Positions 35,183 through 44,495 of a stretch of 64,000 nucleotides of DNA are shown here, one piece after another. Source of the DNA: Pseudoalteromonas sp. FUC4 (GTDB taxonomy: Bacteria > Pseudomonadota > Gammaproteobacteria > Enterobacterales > Alteromonadaceae); contig NZ_SEUI01000001.1 of assembly GCF_008370255.1 (NCBI RefSeq), forward strand, positions 1,075,905-1,139,904, given 5' to 3'. The notes below the pieces were generated by a model that was not told the DNA's origin, searched no databases, and worked only from the letters and a program-made list of their open reading frames with translations. A program made the position numbers and the translations under genes. Numbering within the stretch: the first letter of the stretch is position 1; the number at the start of each line of letters is the position of its first letter.

Positions 35183-37597
35183 TTAGTGTTTTAGAGACTC
35201 GGCAACCACCGGATAATAGTCCCATACTTGTTCATCACTGAGTGAGCGTACAAGCTTAATGTATTCTGCATGAGTCCATGCAAGTGGCGTTGCTGAGTTT
35301 GTGCCCTCGCCTAGCTCATACCCAGCTTTATTTACACCTACACCATCCCATACTTGCTCTGGTAACATAAGACCATTATTGGCAAATTGCTCCAAGCCTT
35401 TAACATAGCTGTTTTTAATTTGCGCTTGTTTTACGTCATTGAATGTATTGCTGGCATTGGCTGCTGCAATTTCATAATGACCACGTTCGCCTGTAAAAAA
35501 TGGCCATACACGGCCACGTTGGCCTGGTGTATTACTGCCACCCTCGGCATAGTTTGTGCCCGTAACTTCATCTTCGCCGTAGCCATCATTACCGTAGCGA
35601 CGGTAGCCTGCAAATGTGCCGCTGCCGTCGTCAAAGCTAAAGCTGTATTTAACTTGTAGGTTATCTTCAAGCGTTTCGTCATCGTACTCAGGCAGTGTTT
35701 TAACAATGCTTTCGTCGTTAGCACTACGTACGCCATAGCGTACTAGCTCTAAAAACCCGCCATCTAAAATTTGCTTTTTATTAAACCCTTCGCGGCCATT
35801 ATTAGCGTTAATTTTAGTGTTTGAGTTTGCATCGGTATCTTGGCCTATACGAATAAAGTATTCGCCATCGCTATTCTGGCCTTTTAAGTTACCTTTAGTA
35901 GTAAACATTTGCGATTCAATATCGCTGCTGTATTTTTTAGCCGTAGCAAGATAGCGCTGCGCGTTTTTATAATCGCCACTAAGCGTTGCTATATCACTGG
36001 CTGTAATAAGGCCAGCGACTATTGCCGCAGTAGTCGAAGGCGAATAACCTTCTTGCTCTTCCCAGCGTTCTTGTTGGGTTGCCGGTGGTGTAATTTGCGT
36101 GTCGTTCCATAAAATTTTAGCAAGGCCGCCATCAACTAAAAAATCAGCTGCTGGTTTTAACATTTTGCTGTACCAACTTTTTAGCTCTTCATCGCTGAGT
36201 ACATTGGCTTTGTGTAACTTCCAAGCAAGCATAATAGGCATAGCGGTTTGATCTAGTTGTACACCTACCCATTCAAGCTCACCATCTACATGTGTTTTTT
36301 GTAAAAACCAGCCTGTATCGCCGTTATTGCCCGGGGTTTTGCTGTTTACTTGTACTTTTTCAAGGTATTCAAATGCTATTTTTGCGGTGGCGGTATCGCC
36401 GAGCGCCATAAATGCCATGGCTACTTGGTAAAAGTCGCGCACCCACACCGCTTTATAACCGGTTGAGCCTTCTTTAGCAGATACGGTTTCGCCCCAAGGG
36501 TTTGACAATGAGGCAATAAGCGCACCGGCATTGGTTTTATCTTCTTGTGCCTTTAAAACCATGGCACTGGTGTATAAAAGTTTACCGTTATCGGCTGTTT
36601 GTTCAACCATGGTATTAAGCGGTTTTAGGCTTTGTAAGTAATCTTGCCAGCCGAGCGCTTCACCTTTACCGTTATAGTGATCAAGCACTGCTTGATAGCC
36701 TTTTGCTAAGCTTTGCTCGCCTTGTTGTATACTTTGCTGCTGCGTTTTACCAAAACTAAGTGCTAAATCGAAGGTGGTGTTAGCGCTTATTTCACCAAGC
36801 TCTGCCAACATGCTTACGTTACCTGCTGTTTCGCCAGTATTTGTATAATGAGTGTTTAGCGCTTGAGTTGTTTTAAGTGCGTTAATACCATCACTTTCAC
36901 CCGTAAAGCCTACCGTTTTAGCTTTAAAAGGGGTTACTGATTGAAGTGATAAATAGTTATCGTCTTCCCATGCGACAAGGCCTTGCTCAGTCGTTTTAGC
37001 AAAGTCACCTAACCCGTTGTTGTTTATATAAGGGTTTACAACAACATAGGCTTTTAACCCTTCAAGCTCAGTGTTAAATACACTGCGTACAAATAATGTT
37101 TGACCATCTGGGTCAGTAAAAATGTGTTTTTCTAGGCTAAAGCGCCCTTGTTTATCAGTGCTAGTTACTTTATAAGCCAGAGAAAGTGGGCGACCTTGTG
37201 CATCTTTGTATAAGTAATCTATGGTGACATCTAATTCATCAGCTTCACTAACGGTAAAGTCTTTACCTGTAACAACAAACTGCATGTCTTTTATTTGTGC
37301 CTGGTGAATAAGCCCAAACATGGTTTCGGTGATCATACCTTTAGCGATTGAAAACCATACTTTAGATACATCCCCCGTGGCAGCTGCATCAGTGTATTGG
37401 CCGTTTTGGTATTGCTCGTACGATGTACCAATACCGGTTTTACCCGCGTAAGCCCAAAATGGTTCAGCACCTGGTGCGCCTGGCGCCGATGTAACCTGTG
37501 CAGCGGTAGTTTCATCCGTCGTGCTTGTGTTTTGAGCGCCACAGGCAGTTAAACCTAACGTTAAAAGTGAGGCGGTTATAAGGTTATATTTTTTCAT
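35183..37597 (-). CDS. Glucoamylase (GH15), lipoprotein
   Basis: Releases glucose from the ends of starch or maltodextrin chains. 804 residues. The signal peptide MKKYNLITASLLTLGLTAC has a lipobox, so Cys19 anchors it to a membrane. An N-terminal beta domain (GAEPFWAYAGKTGIGTSYE) is followed by the (alpha/alpha)6 barrel with VWVRDFYQVAMAFMALGD. Glu516 in EEQEGYSPST and Glu778 in WTHAEYIKL are the expected acid and base. Last gene of a probable operon with the MFS importer (9-base gap) and a GH13 amylase. Glucose from it would go to Glk. Confidence 0.93.
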   Translation of the reverse strand: MKKYNLITASLLTLGLTACGAQNTSTTDETTAAQVTSAPGAPGAEPFWAYAGKTGIGTSYEQYQNGQYTDAAATGDVSKVWFSIAKGMITETMFGLIHQAQIKDMQFVVTGKDFTVSEADELDVTIDYLYKDAQGRPLSLAYKVTSTDKQGRFSLEKHIFTDPDGQTLFVRSVFNTELEGLKAYVVVNPYINNNGLGDFAKTTEQGLVAWEDDNYLSLQSVTPFKAKTVGFTGESDGINALKTTQALNTHYTNTGETAGNVSMLAELGEISANTTFDLALSFGKTQQQSIQQGEQSLAKGYQAVLDHYNGKGEALGWQDYLQSLKPLNTMVEQTADNGKLLYTSAMVLKAQEDKTNAGALIASLSNPWGETVSAKEGSTGYKAVWVRDFYQVAMAFMALGDTATAKIAFEYLEKVQVNSKTPGNNGDTGWFLQKTHVDGELEWVGVQLDQTAMPIMLAWKLHKANVLSDEELKSWYSKMLKPAADFLVDGGLAKILWNDTQITPPATQQERWEEQEGYSPSTTAAIVAGLITASDIATLSGDYKNAQRYLATAKKYSSDIESQMFTTKGNLKGQNSDGEYFIRIGQDTDANSNTKINANNGREGFNKKQILDGGFLELVRYGVRSANDESIVKTLPEYDDETLEDNLQVKYSFSFDDGSGTFAGYRRYGNDGYGEDEVTGTNYAEGGSNTPGQRGRVWPFFTGERGHYEIAAANASNTFNDVKQAQIKNSYVKGLEQFANNGLMLPEQVWDGVGVNKAGYELGEGTNSATPLAWTHAEYIKLVRSLSDEQVWDYYPVVAESLKH

Positions 37598-37606
37598 TGT
37601 GTGTCC

Positions 37607-39103
37607 TTAATGTGAATTTTTAACGCGCATTACCGCAACGGCAGCAACAACGAACGAGGCTGCGCCAATTAATAATGCGTAAATAGGCTGATTTGAAAAT
37701 ACGTGGCGTAAAATAAGCCCTAAAATACTGGCGGCAAGTAACTGCGGTATAACAATAAAGAAGTTAAAAATACCCATGTAAACGCCCATTTTTTTACTTG
37801 GTAAGGCGTTACTTAACATGGCGTAAGGCAGCGATAATATAGACGCCCACGCAAACCCCACCCCAATCATAGGTATAAGTAACATTTTAGGGTCTTGAAT
37901 AAACATAAAGCTGCCAAGTCCTAATGCGCCCAGCAATAAATTAAAACAATGCGCGCCTTTTAAGCCCATTTTTTTAACTAAAAACGGAATACACATCGCG
38001 GCAATAGCTGCAAAACCATTGTAGGCGGCAAATAAAATACCCACCCAATCTGCACCATCGTTAAAGGCCTTAGAGGTTGCATCGCTACTACCATAATGAA
38101 AGCTTGTTACCGCGGCGGTGGTGTAAATCCACATGGCAAATAACGTAAACCAACTAAAAAACTGCACCCATGCAAGCTGCTTCATGGCCTCTGGCATAGT
38201 AAATACATCTTGTACTACTTGGTAAAAACCACCTTGGGTTTTATTAGCACTTTTTAAAGCACCCGCTATCCACTGCACAATACCAAACGCTAGTAAACCG
38301 CCAGCAAGTAGGTAAAGCTCTTTTTCAAGCGATAACCCCATTACTAATGCGAGGGTTGCTAAACCTAACACCACAAAAATAATGGCGCCTTTGTTAAAGT
38401 TAATATCAACCAGCTTGCTGGTATTAGGTTGAGCACTTTGCTTTTCAAAAGCCGCTAATTGCTCTGGGCTATACTCTTTTGTACGTGCAACGGTCCAAAG
38501 CACAGCAACGAGTAACACAACACCACCCCAATAAAATGAGTATTTAACAGACTCAGGAATTTGCCCTGGCGCTGCGGTATTGCTTACATCAAACCAATTG
38601 GTCATCATCCATGGTAGTGCTGAGGCTAGTACCGCACCAATACCAATAAAAAAGCTTTGTAATCCGTAACCTGTAGCACGTTGTTTTTCAGGCAAGTTAT
38701 CGCCTACAAGTGCTCTAAACGGTTCCATGGTCACGTTGATTGACGCATCCATAATCCATAACATGCCTGCGGCAATCCAAAGCGTAGGAGAATGCGGCAT
38801 AATAAATAATGAAAGCGTTGTTAACACCGCGCCCACAAAGAAAAACGGACGACGACGGCCAAAACGACCCCATGTTTTATCGCTCCAGTAACCAATAATT
38901 GGCTGTACAATTAAACCGGTAATCGGTGCTGCAACCCATAAAATGGGTATATCATCTACTTGGGCGCCTAATGTTTGAAATATACGGCTCACGTTACCGT
39001 TTTGCAGGGCAAAACCAAACTGTATGCCTAAAAAGCCAAAACACATGTTCCATATTTGCCAAAAGCTTAGATTTGGCTTGTCGCTATTATTTTGATTATT
39101 CAT
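37607..39103 (-). CDS. SLC45-type MFS transporter, likely maltose/glucose importer
   Basis: A 498-residue MFS protein with 12 helices. Motif GYWSDKTWGRFGRRRPFFFVG after helix 2 is the MFS A motif in its GPH/SLC45 form; RATGYGLQSFFIGIGAVLAS and PYAMLSNALPSKKMGVYMGI are typical of the group that includes the maltose transporter MalT of marine gammaproteobacteria. It overlaps the GH13 gene by 8 bases and precedes the glucoamylase by 9, so all three should be co-expressed. It would carry maltose, maltodextrin or glucose across the inner membrane; which one is not decidable here. Confidence 0.88.
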   Translation of the reverse strand: MNNQNNSDKPNLSFWQIWNMCFGFLGIQFGFALQNGNVSRIFQTLGAQVDDIPILWVAAPITGLIVQPIIGYWSDKTWGRFGRRRPFFFVGAVLTTLSLFIMPHSPTLWIAAGMLWIMDASINVTMEPFRALVGDNLPEKQRATGYGLQSFFIGIGAVLASALPWMMTNWFDVSNTAAPGQIPESVKYSFYWGGVVLLVAVLWTVARTKEYSPEQLAAFEKQSAQPNTSKLVDINFNKGAIIFVVLGLATLALVMGLSLEKELYLLAGGLLAFGIVQWIAGALKSANKTQGGFYQVVQDVFTMPEAMKQLAWVQFFSWFTLFAMWIYTTAAVTSFHYGSSDATSKAFNDGADWVGILFAAYNGFAAIAAMCIPFLVKKMGLKGAHCFNLLLGALGLGSFMFIQDPKMLLIPMIGVGFAWASILSLPYAMLSNALPSKKMGVYMGIFNFFIVIPQLLAASILGLILRHVFSNQPIYALLIGAASFVVAAVAVMRVKNSH

Positions 39104-40952
39104 TATTAGCCTTATTTGTTAATACTGCGCTGCTAAATGCATCAAGTGTGAGTGTAAATGTGGCGCCTTTCGACCCTGATGTGATCTCGGTGCTGTGCTG
39201 CTCAAGTAAGTCATGCAATTGAGTGTGCTCGCTAAGTGTCGCTAATTGCGCTTTTGATAAATTAACCGTAATTGTTTGAGCTTGTTTGCTAAAGTTACTT
39301 AAAACGTACAGCGTTTGTTGGCCAAGTTTGCGCGTAAAACCTACAACTCGCTCACTTCCTGTAACGCTAAGTTCAGTCATTTCACCGCCTACCACAGCAG
39401 GTAAACTATTTAGTGACATAATGGCTTTATAGTAATCACGAAGTGCCGACTGCTCTTTTGTTAAATTAGCGCCGTCAAACTTGCCGTTATTCATCCACGC
39501 TTGATGCGCTGGTACACCAATGTAGTCAAAAATACTGGTGCGTGTAGCTGTGCCAAAGCCTGCGTTTTCTGAGCCATCTTCTCCCACCTCTTGGCCAAAA
39601 TATAATAAAGTAGGTGCGCGACTAATTAAGCTAGAAACCACCATTGCAGGTCTTCCCCAGCGTGCATCACCTGCAAAATCAGGGCTAGCGATGCGTTGCT
39701 CGTCGTGGTTTTCTAAAAAATGCAGCATGTGCGCTTCAATATCTGTAACTTGGCTTTGGGCTGCAAAAATAGTATTAGCAGCTTGCTTACCCTGCATTAT
39801 GGCTTTTAGTGTGTCGTAAAAGCCTACTTTGTCATAAAGGTAGTCCATTTTACCTTGGTGAATATACGCACGGTACATTAGCGGGTTGTACACTTCAGCT
39901 AACAAAAAGGCATCGCTTTTTTGCATTTTTATCGACGAATTTAAAAAGCTCCAAAACTCTACAGGCACCATTTCGGCCATGTCGTATCTAAAGCCATCAA
40001 CGCCTTTATCGAGCCAAAAAAGTGCAATGTCTCTAAATTTGTACCAGCTGTCAGGGAGCTCTTTATCTTGCCAAAACGCATAATGAGCACGGTAATCTTT
40101 ATTTTTGTATTCACTTGGCAATTGAGCAAAATCGTAGCTGCCATCAGGCTTTACGCCATAATTAACTTTTACTGTTTCGTACCAATCGTTTATATCGGGT
40201 TTTGCTGCACGGGCACCATTACCTGTCCATTTAGCGGGTGTTTCATCAAAAAAGCCATCAGCAAGCGGGTGCTCATTATCCCCTAAAACTTGATACTCTG
40301 GCGATGTTGGCACTTGAAAAGACTGCCCGGGTACGTAGTAGAAGTTATTATTTTTATCATACGCTTTAGTGGTGTCGTCTTGTGCGCCAAAGTCTTTAAC
40401 TCCTTTAGGTTTGCCAAGGGATTGGTAATTTCGTGCTACATGGTTAGGCACTATATCAATAATTACTTTCATGCCATGATTATGTGTACGCTCAATAAGT
40501 GCGCTAAATTCATCCATTCGCTGAGTAACATTAACTGCTAAATCAGGATTTACATCGTAGTAGTCTTTAATAGCATACGGTGAGCCCGCTCTGCCTTTAA
40601 CTACATCTGGGTCATCTTGAGAAATCCCATAATCAGTATAATCGCCTACTAACGCATGGTGTAACACACCGGTATACCAAACGTGCGTGGTACCTAGCTC
40701 TTTAATGCCTTTTAGGGCTGCATCGTTAAAGTCGGCAAATTTACCTACACCATTTTGCTCTTTAGTGCCCCATGGCACATTGGCAGTTTCGGTATTACCA
40801 AACAAACGGGTAAATACTTGATATACAACCGGCTTGGTAAGCTCATTTTGCATGTGTGCGGGTGTTTGTTGTTCAGGTTTGTTGTTTTCTGAACACCCTG
40901 TAGCAATAAGTGCACTACAAAGTACTGCGGGTACATAAACTGATTTTTTCAT
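39096..40952 (-). CDS. GH13 alpha-amylase-family enzyme, lipoprotein
   Basis: A 618-residue alpha-glucan hydrolase. The signal peptide MKKSVYVPAVLCSALIATGC has a lipobox at Cys20. The GH13 barrel has all catalytic residues: Asp324 (GFRYDMAEM), Glu353 (LLAEVYNP) and Asp417 (LENHDEQR), plus the substrate motif IIDIVPNHVARN. A C-terminal beta domain follows. It is the first gene of the GH13-MFS-GH15 operon, and a TGCATACGTATTCA palindrome lies 70 bases upstream. Endo-acting amylase or a related enzyme; the exact subfamily was not assigned. Confidence 0.92.
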   Translation of the reverse strand: MKKSVYVPAVLCSALIATGCSENNKPEQQTPAHMQNELTKPVVYQVFTRLFGNTETANVPWGTKEQNGVGKFADFNDAALKGIKELGTTHVWYTGVLHHALVGDYTDYGISQDDPDVVKGRAGSPYAIKDYYDVNPDLAVNVTQRMDEFSALIERTHNHGMKVIIDIVPNHVARNYQSLGKPKGVKDFGAQDDTTKAYDKNNNFYYVPGQSFQVPTSPEYQVLGDNEHPLADGFFDETPAKWTGNGARAAKPDINDWYETVKVNYGVKPDGSYDFAQLPSEYKNKDYRAHYAFWQDKELPDSWYKFRDIALFWLDKGVDGFRYDMAEMVPVEFWSFLNSSIKMQKSDAFLLAEVYNPLMYRAYIHQGKMDYLYDKVGFYDTLKAIMQGKQAANTIFAAQSQVTDIEAHMLHFLENHDEQRIASPDFAGDARWGRPAMVVSSLISRAPTLLYFGQEVGEDGSENAGFGTATRTSIFDYIGVPAHQAWMNNGKFDGANLTKEQSALRDYYKAIMSLNSLPAVVGGEMTELSVTGSERVVGFTRKLGQQTLYVLSNFSKQAQTITVNLSKAQLATLSEHTQLHDLLEQHSTEITSGSKGATFTLTLDAFSSAVLTNKANNE

Positions 40953-41021
40953 TGTGTGTCTTTTTTGTCAGTATTGTTATTAACTTTATACTCAAGATTA
41001 CTGCAGCAACCATACAGTTGC

Positions 41022-41035
41022 TGCATACGTATTCA
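41022..41035. promoter_or_regulatory. Maltodextrin operator, copy 1
   Basis: TGCATACGTATTCA, a near-perfect LacI-type palindrome with central CG, 70 bases upstream of the GH13 lipoprotein gene. It matches the sites at 47425 and 47840. Confidence 0.7.
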
Positions 41036-41041
41036 GGTAAA

Positions 41042-42898
41042 CTATTGAGAGGTATTTATAATTAATACCGTTGCACTCATTGCCGGTAAAGCAACTGTAT
41101 TACCCAACACCTGTGTTTTGTGGGTGAATAAGTTAAGTGCTTTGGTATTTTTTGGTATTACTTCCTGCATATGCTTAATATTCTTAGTTAGCTCTTTTTT
41201 GTTTTTATTCAAAAATACCAATACAGTTTGCTCGTCGCTAATACGCGCATAACTATACACACCTTGTTGAGGCGTAAAGTGCACTAACTTGCCTTTATCT
41301 AGCGCAGTGCTGTTTTTTCTAAAATTAAGCAAGTTACTGATGGTGTTATGCATCTCTTTTTGCTGTTTTGTTAGCCCCTCGCCCGTAAAGGCATTCCGAG
41401 TTTGGCCTTTAAATCCACCTGGGAAATCGATTCTAATATCGCCATGGTCTTTACTTGGGGTGTTATCTAATAAAACCTCCGTACCGTAATACATTTGCGC
41501 AATACCGCGCGTAGTTAAAAATAGCGTCATGGCCATTTTAGTTTTTGCAGCATCTTGTCCAAGCTCGGTGTATACACGGCTCATATCGTGGTTATCAGCA
41601 AATACCATAATATTATTGGTATCAGGGTATAAAAAGTCATTAGCTAACGACTCATAGACTTTAACCCAACCCGTATTCCAGCTTTCATCTTCATTGAGCG
41701 CTTGAATTACCGCCTCTTGCAATGAAAAGTCCATCACGCTTGGTAGGCTTGATGTATAGCCATCTTGATTATTTTTACCTCGTTGCCAATAAGAGGCAAT
41801 TGCAGGGTTAGACGTCCACTCTTCTCCAACAATATTAAAGTTTGGGTATTCTTGCATAATGGCTTTTGTCCAATCACTCAAAAATGCTTTATCTGAGTAA
41901 GAGTAGGTATCAACACGAATACCGCTTAAATCGGCGTATTCTATCCACCAAATCGCATTTTGAATTAAGTATTCACTTAACAGTGGTTGGCGCTGATTTA
42001 AATCAGGCATGGTTTCTACAAACCAGCCATCGTTAAACTGGCGCTTGTCGTATTCACTGGCGTGTGGGTCTTGTATGGTTTGGCGCGCATGGCTGGTGAC
42101 ATTTTTGCCTTTATTAAACTCACCATTAAAATTAATCCAATCTTTAGTTGGCTTATCTTTAACCCAAGTATGCTCAGAGCCAAAATGGTTAAGGACCATA
42201 TCCATTACCAAGCCTATCCCCTGCTCTTTTGCTTTTACAGATAACATTTTGTATAACTGATTTGAGCCCATACGTGGGTCAACTTTATAAAAGTCAGTAA
42301 TAGCATAACCATGGTAAGAATAATCTGGCATGTTGTTTTCAAGTACTGGCGTTAACCAAAGCTGTGTAACGCCTAAATCGTTTAAATATGGAAGTGCGTT
42401 TATAACACCTTGTATATCACCACCGTGGCGCCCCCCCTTAGTACTAGGATCAGCGGCCTCTAACATGCTAGGAACGCTATCGTTTTGCTTATCACCATTA
42501 GCAAAGCGATCGGGGTTAATTAAATAAAGAGTATCGGATGATGCAAACCCTTGGCGCTTTGCGCTGTTTTTATCACGTTCAAGTAGTGAAAACTCAAAAT
42601 TTTGACTCGCTTCGCTGCTGTTAAACTCAAGCGTTCCTGCTTTAGCGGCGTCGGTAATTGTAATATTCAAAAAAACATAGTTTGGGTTATCAGTACGCGT
42701 TACTTTATTTAATTTAACACCATTATATTTAGCTAATTTAATTTGCTCGTTTGCAATATTTTGCTCATGCACCATGATGGTTATGGTATTTTTGTTCATG
42801 CCAACCCACCAATTGGTAGGTTCAACGTCAAGTGCATAGCTAATAGTTGGTAGGCTGCACGCACTTACAAGTAAAAGTGTGTTTAAAAATCGCATCAT
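41042..42898 (-). CDS. GH13 neopullulanase/cyclomaltodextrinase-like enzyme, exported
   Basis: A 618-residue protein with signal peptide MMRFLNTLLLVSACSLPTISYA, so probably periplasmic. Residues about 25-110 form a cyclomaltodextrinase N-terminal domain (VEPTNWWVGMNKNTITIMVH). The barrel has Asp330 (GIRVDTYSY), Glu359 (VGEEWTSN) and Asp438 (ADNHDMSR). A C-terminal domain with VLVFLNKNKKELTK follows. Such SusA-like enzymes open or shorten oligosaccharides taken in by a TonB-dependent receptor. Its ATG overlaps the stop of the halogenase-like gene (TAATG), so the two are translationally coupled. Confidence 0.92.
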   Translation of the reverse strand: MMRFLNTLLLVSACSLPTISYALDVEPTNWWVGMNKNTITIMVHEQNIANEQIKLAKYNGVKLNKVTRTDNPNYVFLNITITDAAKAGTLEFNSSEASQNFEFSLLERDKNSAKRQGFASSDTLYLINPDRFANGDKQNDSVPSMLEAADPSTKGGRHGGDIQGVINALPYLNDLGVTQLWLTPVLENNMPDYSYHGYAITDFYKVDPRMGSNQLYKMLSVKAKEQGIGLVMDMVLNHFGSEHTWVKDKPTKDWINFNGEFNKGKNVTSHARQTIQDPHASEYDKRQFNDGWFVETMPDLNQRQPLLSEYLIQNAIWWIEYADLSGIRVDTYSYSDKAFLSDWTKAIMQEYPNFNIVGEEWTSNPAIASYWQRGKNNQDGYTSSLPSVMDFSLQEAVIQALNEDESWNTGWVKVYESLANDFLYPDTNNIMVFADNHDMSRVYTELGQDAAKTKMAMTLFLTTRGIAQMYYGTEVLLDNTPSKDHGDIRIDFPGGFKGQTRNAFTGEGLTKQQKEMHNTISNLLNFRKNSTALDKGKLVHFTPQQGVYSYARISDEQTVLVFLNKNKKELTKNIKHMQEVIPKNTKALNLFTHKTQVLGNTVALPAMSATVLIINTSQ

Positions 42899-44391
42899 TA
42901 GGCCTTTTTAATTTTTGCTAAAAAATCTTTATGAGTAGGTAATTGTTCTACCGTTGAGGTAATAAGCGTTTTTAATGTAAAAAATAAATCGTTAAGTTGT
43001 TCACTGCTTAATGAGTCAACAATACTATTGTAATCATCGGGTATAAGGCCCTGCCCTATAAACACTTGCTGCCAAGCAACCTCTGCAAATAGTTCATCGT
43101 TTTCACGTACTACTTTACCTGTGTGTTTAAATAAATTGAGTTTATGAGCCAACGAATCGGGGATTTCCATTTGCTTACACTGGCGCCAAAAAACAGAATC
43201 TTCTCGCTCCGTCAGTTTGTAATGCAAAATAATAAAATCGCGTATGTGCTCTATTTCTATCACGCTTTGCTTATTAAACTCTGCAACTAACGCATCGCTA
43301 ATACCATTATGCGGAAACAGCTTTATTAAACGGGTTACGGCACTTTGTATTAAATGAATACTGGTTGACTCTAATGGCTCTAAAAAACCACTAGCAAGAC
43401 CAACCGACACCACGTTTTTATGCCACTGCTTTAAGCGCCGTCCTGTTTTAAATTTTATAACGCGTGACGCCGTAATGGGATCAGCGGGTAAATTATTTAA
43501 TAGTAACTGAGTTGCCGCATCGTCAGACAAATAACGGCTACAGTAAACAAGCCCATTACCCACACGGTTTTGCAACGGAATTTGCCATTGCCAACCTGCG
43601 CTATGCGCAATTGAACGCGTGTAAGGTTTTAGCGAATCAGTGCCTTGAGATTGCACAGCAACGGCGCTGTCGCATGGTAAGTAATGAGACCAATCCACAA
43701 AGCCTGTATTTAGTGTTTGCTCTATTAATAAAGCGCGCTGACCTGTAGCATCAATGAAAAGATCTCCATTTATCTGCTGTGTGTTATCTAGGTTTAATGA
43801 TTTTATATTCCCTGATAGAGGGCATTGTTCAACCTGCTCTATTTTGGCATCAATATGCTCAACACCGCTTGATGTTGCGAGCTTTTTTAAAAACTCAGCA
43901 TATAGTGTTGCGTCAAAGTGATACGCATAACTTAAGCCAGGTAATTGTGTGTTAGGTATAGTATTTAATGGTGCAAATTTATGCCGTTTAGCTGCTTGGT
44001 AATTTAATGAAAAATCCCATAGGCTGTCTTCACAACCTGTAATTTTTCCCTTTACCCAAAAGTTGTAAAAATCGCAAAATGGAAAATCTTTTCCGAATGA
44101 GCCAAAAGCATGCATGTAGCTATGAGAGGGGGTTTTCCAATTTTCGAACTCAATTCCTAGTTTTATAGATGCATTAGTAGCGTTTATAAAATCTTGCTCG
44201 TTTATACCCAGCGCGTTGTTAAGTTGAATAATTGGCGGAATTGTTGCTTCACCAACGCCTATAGTGCCAATAGTACTTGACTCAATAAGGGTTATTTTAA
44301 TTACTTTACCTAACACTTTATTCAGCAAAGCTGCAGCTATCCACCCTGCCGTACCACCGCCTGCAATTATCACGTGTTTTATTGGTTTCAT
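42898..44391 (-). CDS. Tryptophan-halogenase-family FAD protein
   Basis: A 497-residue flavoprotein. The ATG at 44391 has GTGGA upstream and is preferred over GTG at 44403. FAD loop IAGGGTAGWIAAALL is at the N-terminus. The halogenase-type lysine (SIKLGIEFENW, about Lys77) and the motif WQWQIP (about 267-272) are both kept, so the known flavin halogenase hallmarks are present. Genes of this family often sit beside TonB-dependent receptors for glycans in Alteromonadales and Caulobacterales, where the substrate is unknown. It is coupled to the GH13 gene and follows the receptor across a terminator. Confidence 0.9.
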   Translation of the reverse strand: MKPIKHVIIAGGGTAGWIAAALLNKVLGKVIKITLIESSTIGTIGVGEATIPPIIQLNNALGINEQDFINATNASIKLGIEFENWKTPSHSYMHAFGSFGKDFPFCDFYNFWVKGKITGCEDSLWDFSLNYQAAKRHKFAPLNTIPNTQLPGLSYAYHFDATLYAEFLKKLATSSGVEHIDAKIEQVEQCPLSGNIKSLNLDNTQQINGDLFIDATGQRALLIEQTLNTGFVDWSHYLPCDSAVAVQSQGTDSLKPYTRSIAHSAGWQWQIPLQNRVGNGLVYCSRYLSDDAATQLLLNNLPADPITASRVIKFKTGRRLKQWHKNVVSVGLASGFLEPLESTSIHLIQSAVTRLIKLFPHNGISDALVAEFNKQSVIEIEHIRDFIILHYKLTEREDSVFWRQCKQMEIPDSLAHKLNLFKHTGKVVRENDELFAEVAWQQVFIGQGLIPDDYNSIVDSLSSEQLNDLFFTLKTLITSTVEQLPTHKDFLAKIKKA

Positions 44392-44445
44392 ATTATTGTC
44401 CACGTTTACAAATTAAAGCTTTGTTAAGTTTGATAAAATAGCTAT

Positions 44446-44478
44446 AAAAAAGCCCTTGTAAAACAAATTACAAGGGCT
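44446..44478 (-). terminator. Terminator between the receptor and the halogenase-like gene
   Basis: On the minus strand AGCCCTTGTAA pairs with TTACAAGGGCT (11 bp, 6-base loop), followed by TTTTT. It ends the receptor transcript or lets partial read-through into the next genes at a lower level. Confidence 0.85.
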
Positions 44479-44495
44479 CCTAAACACAACCTTTA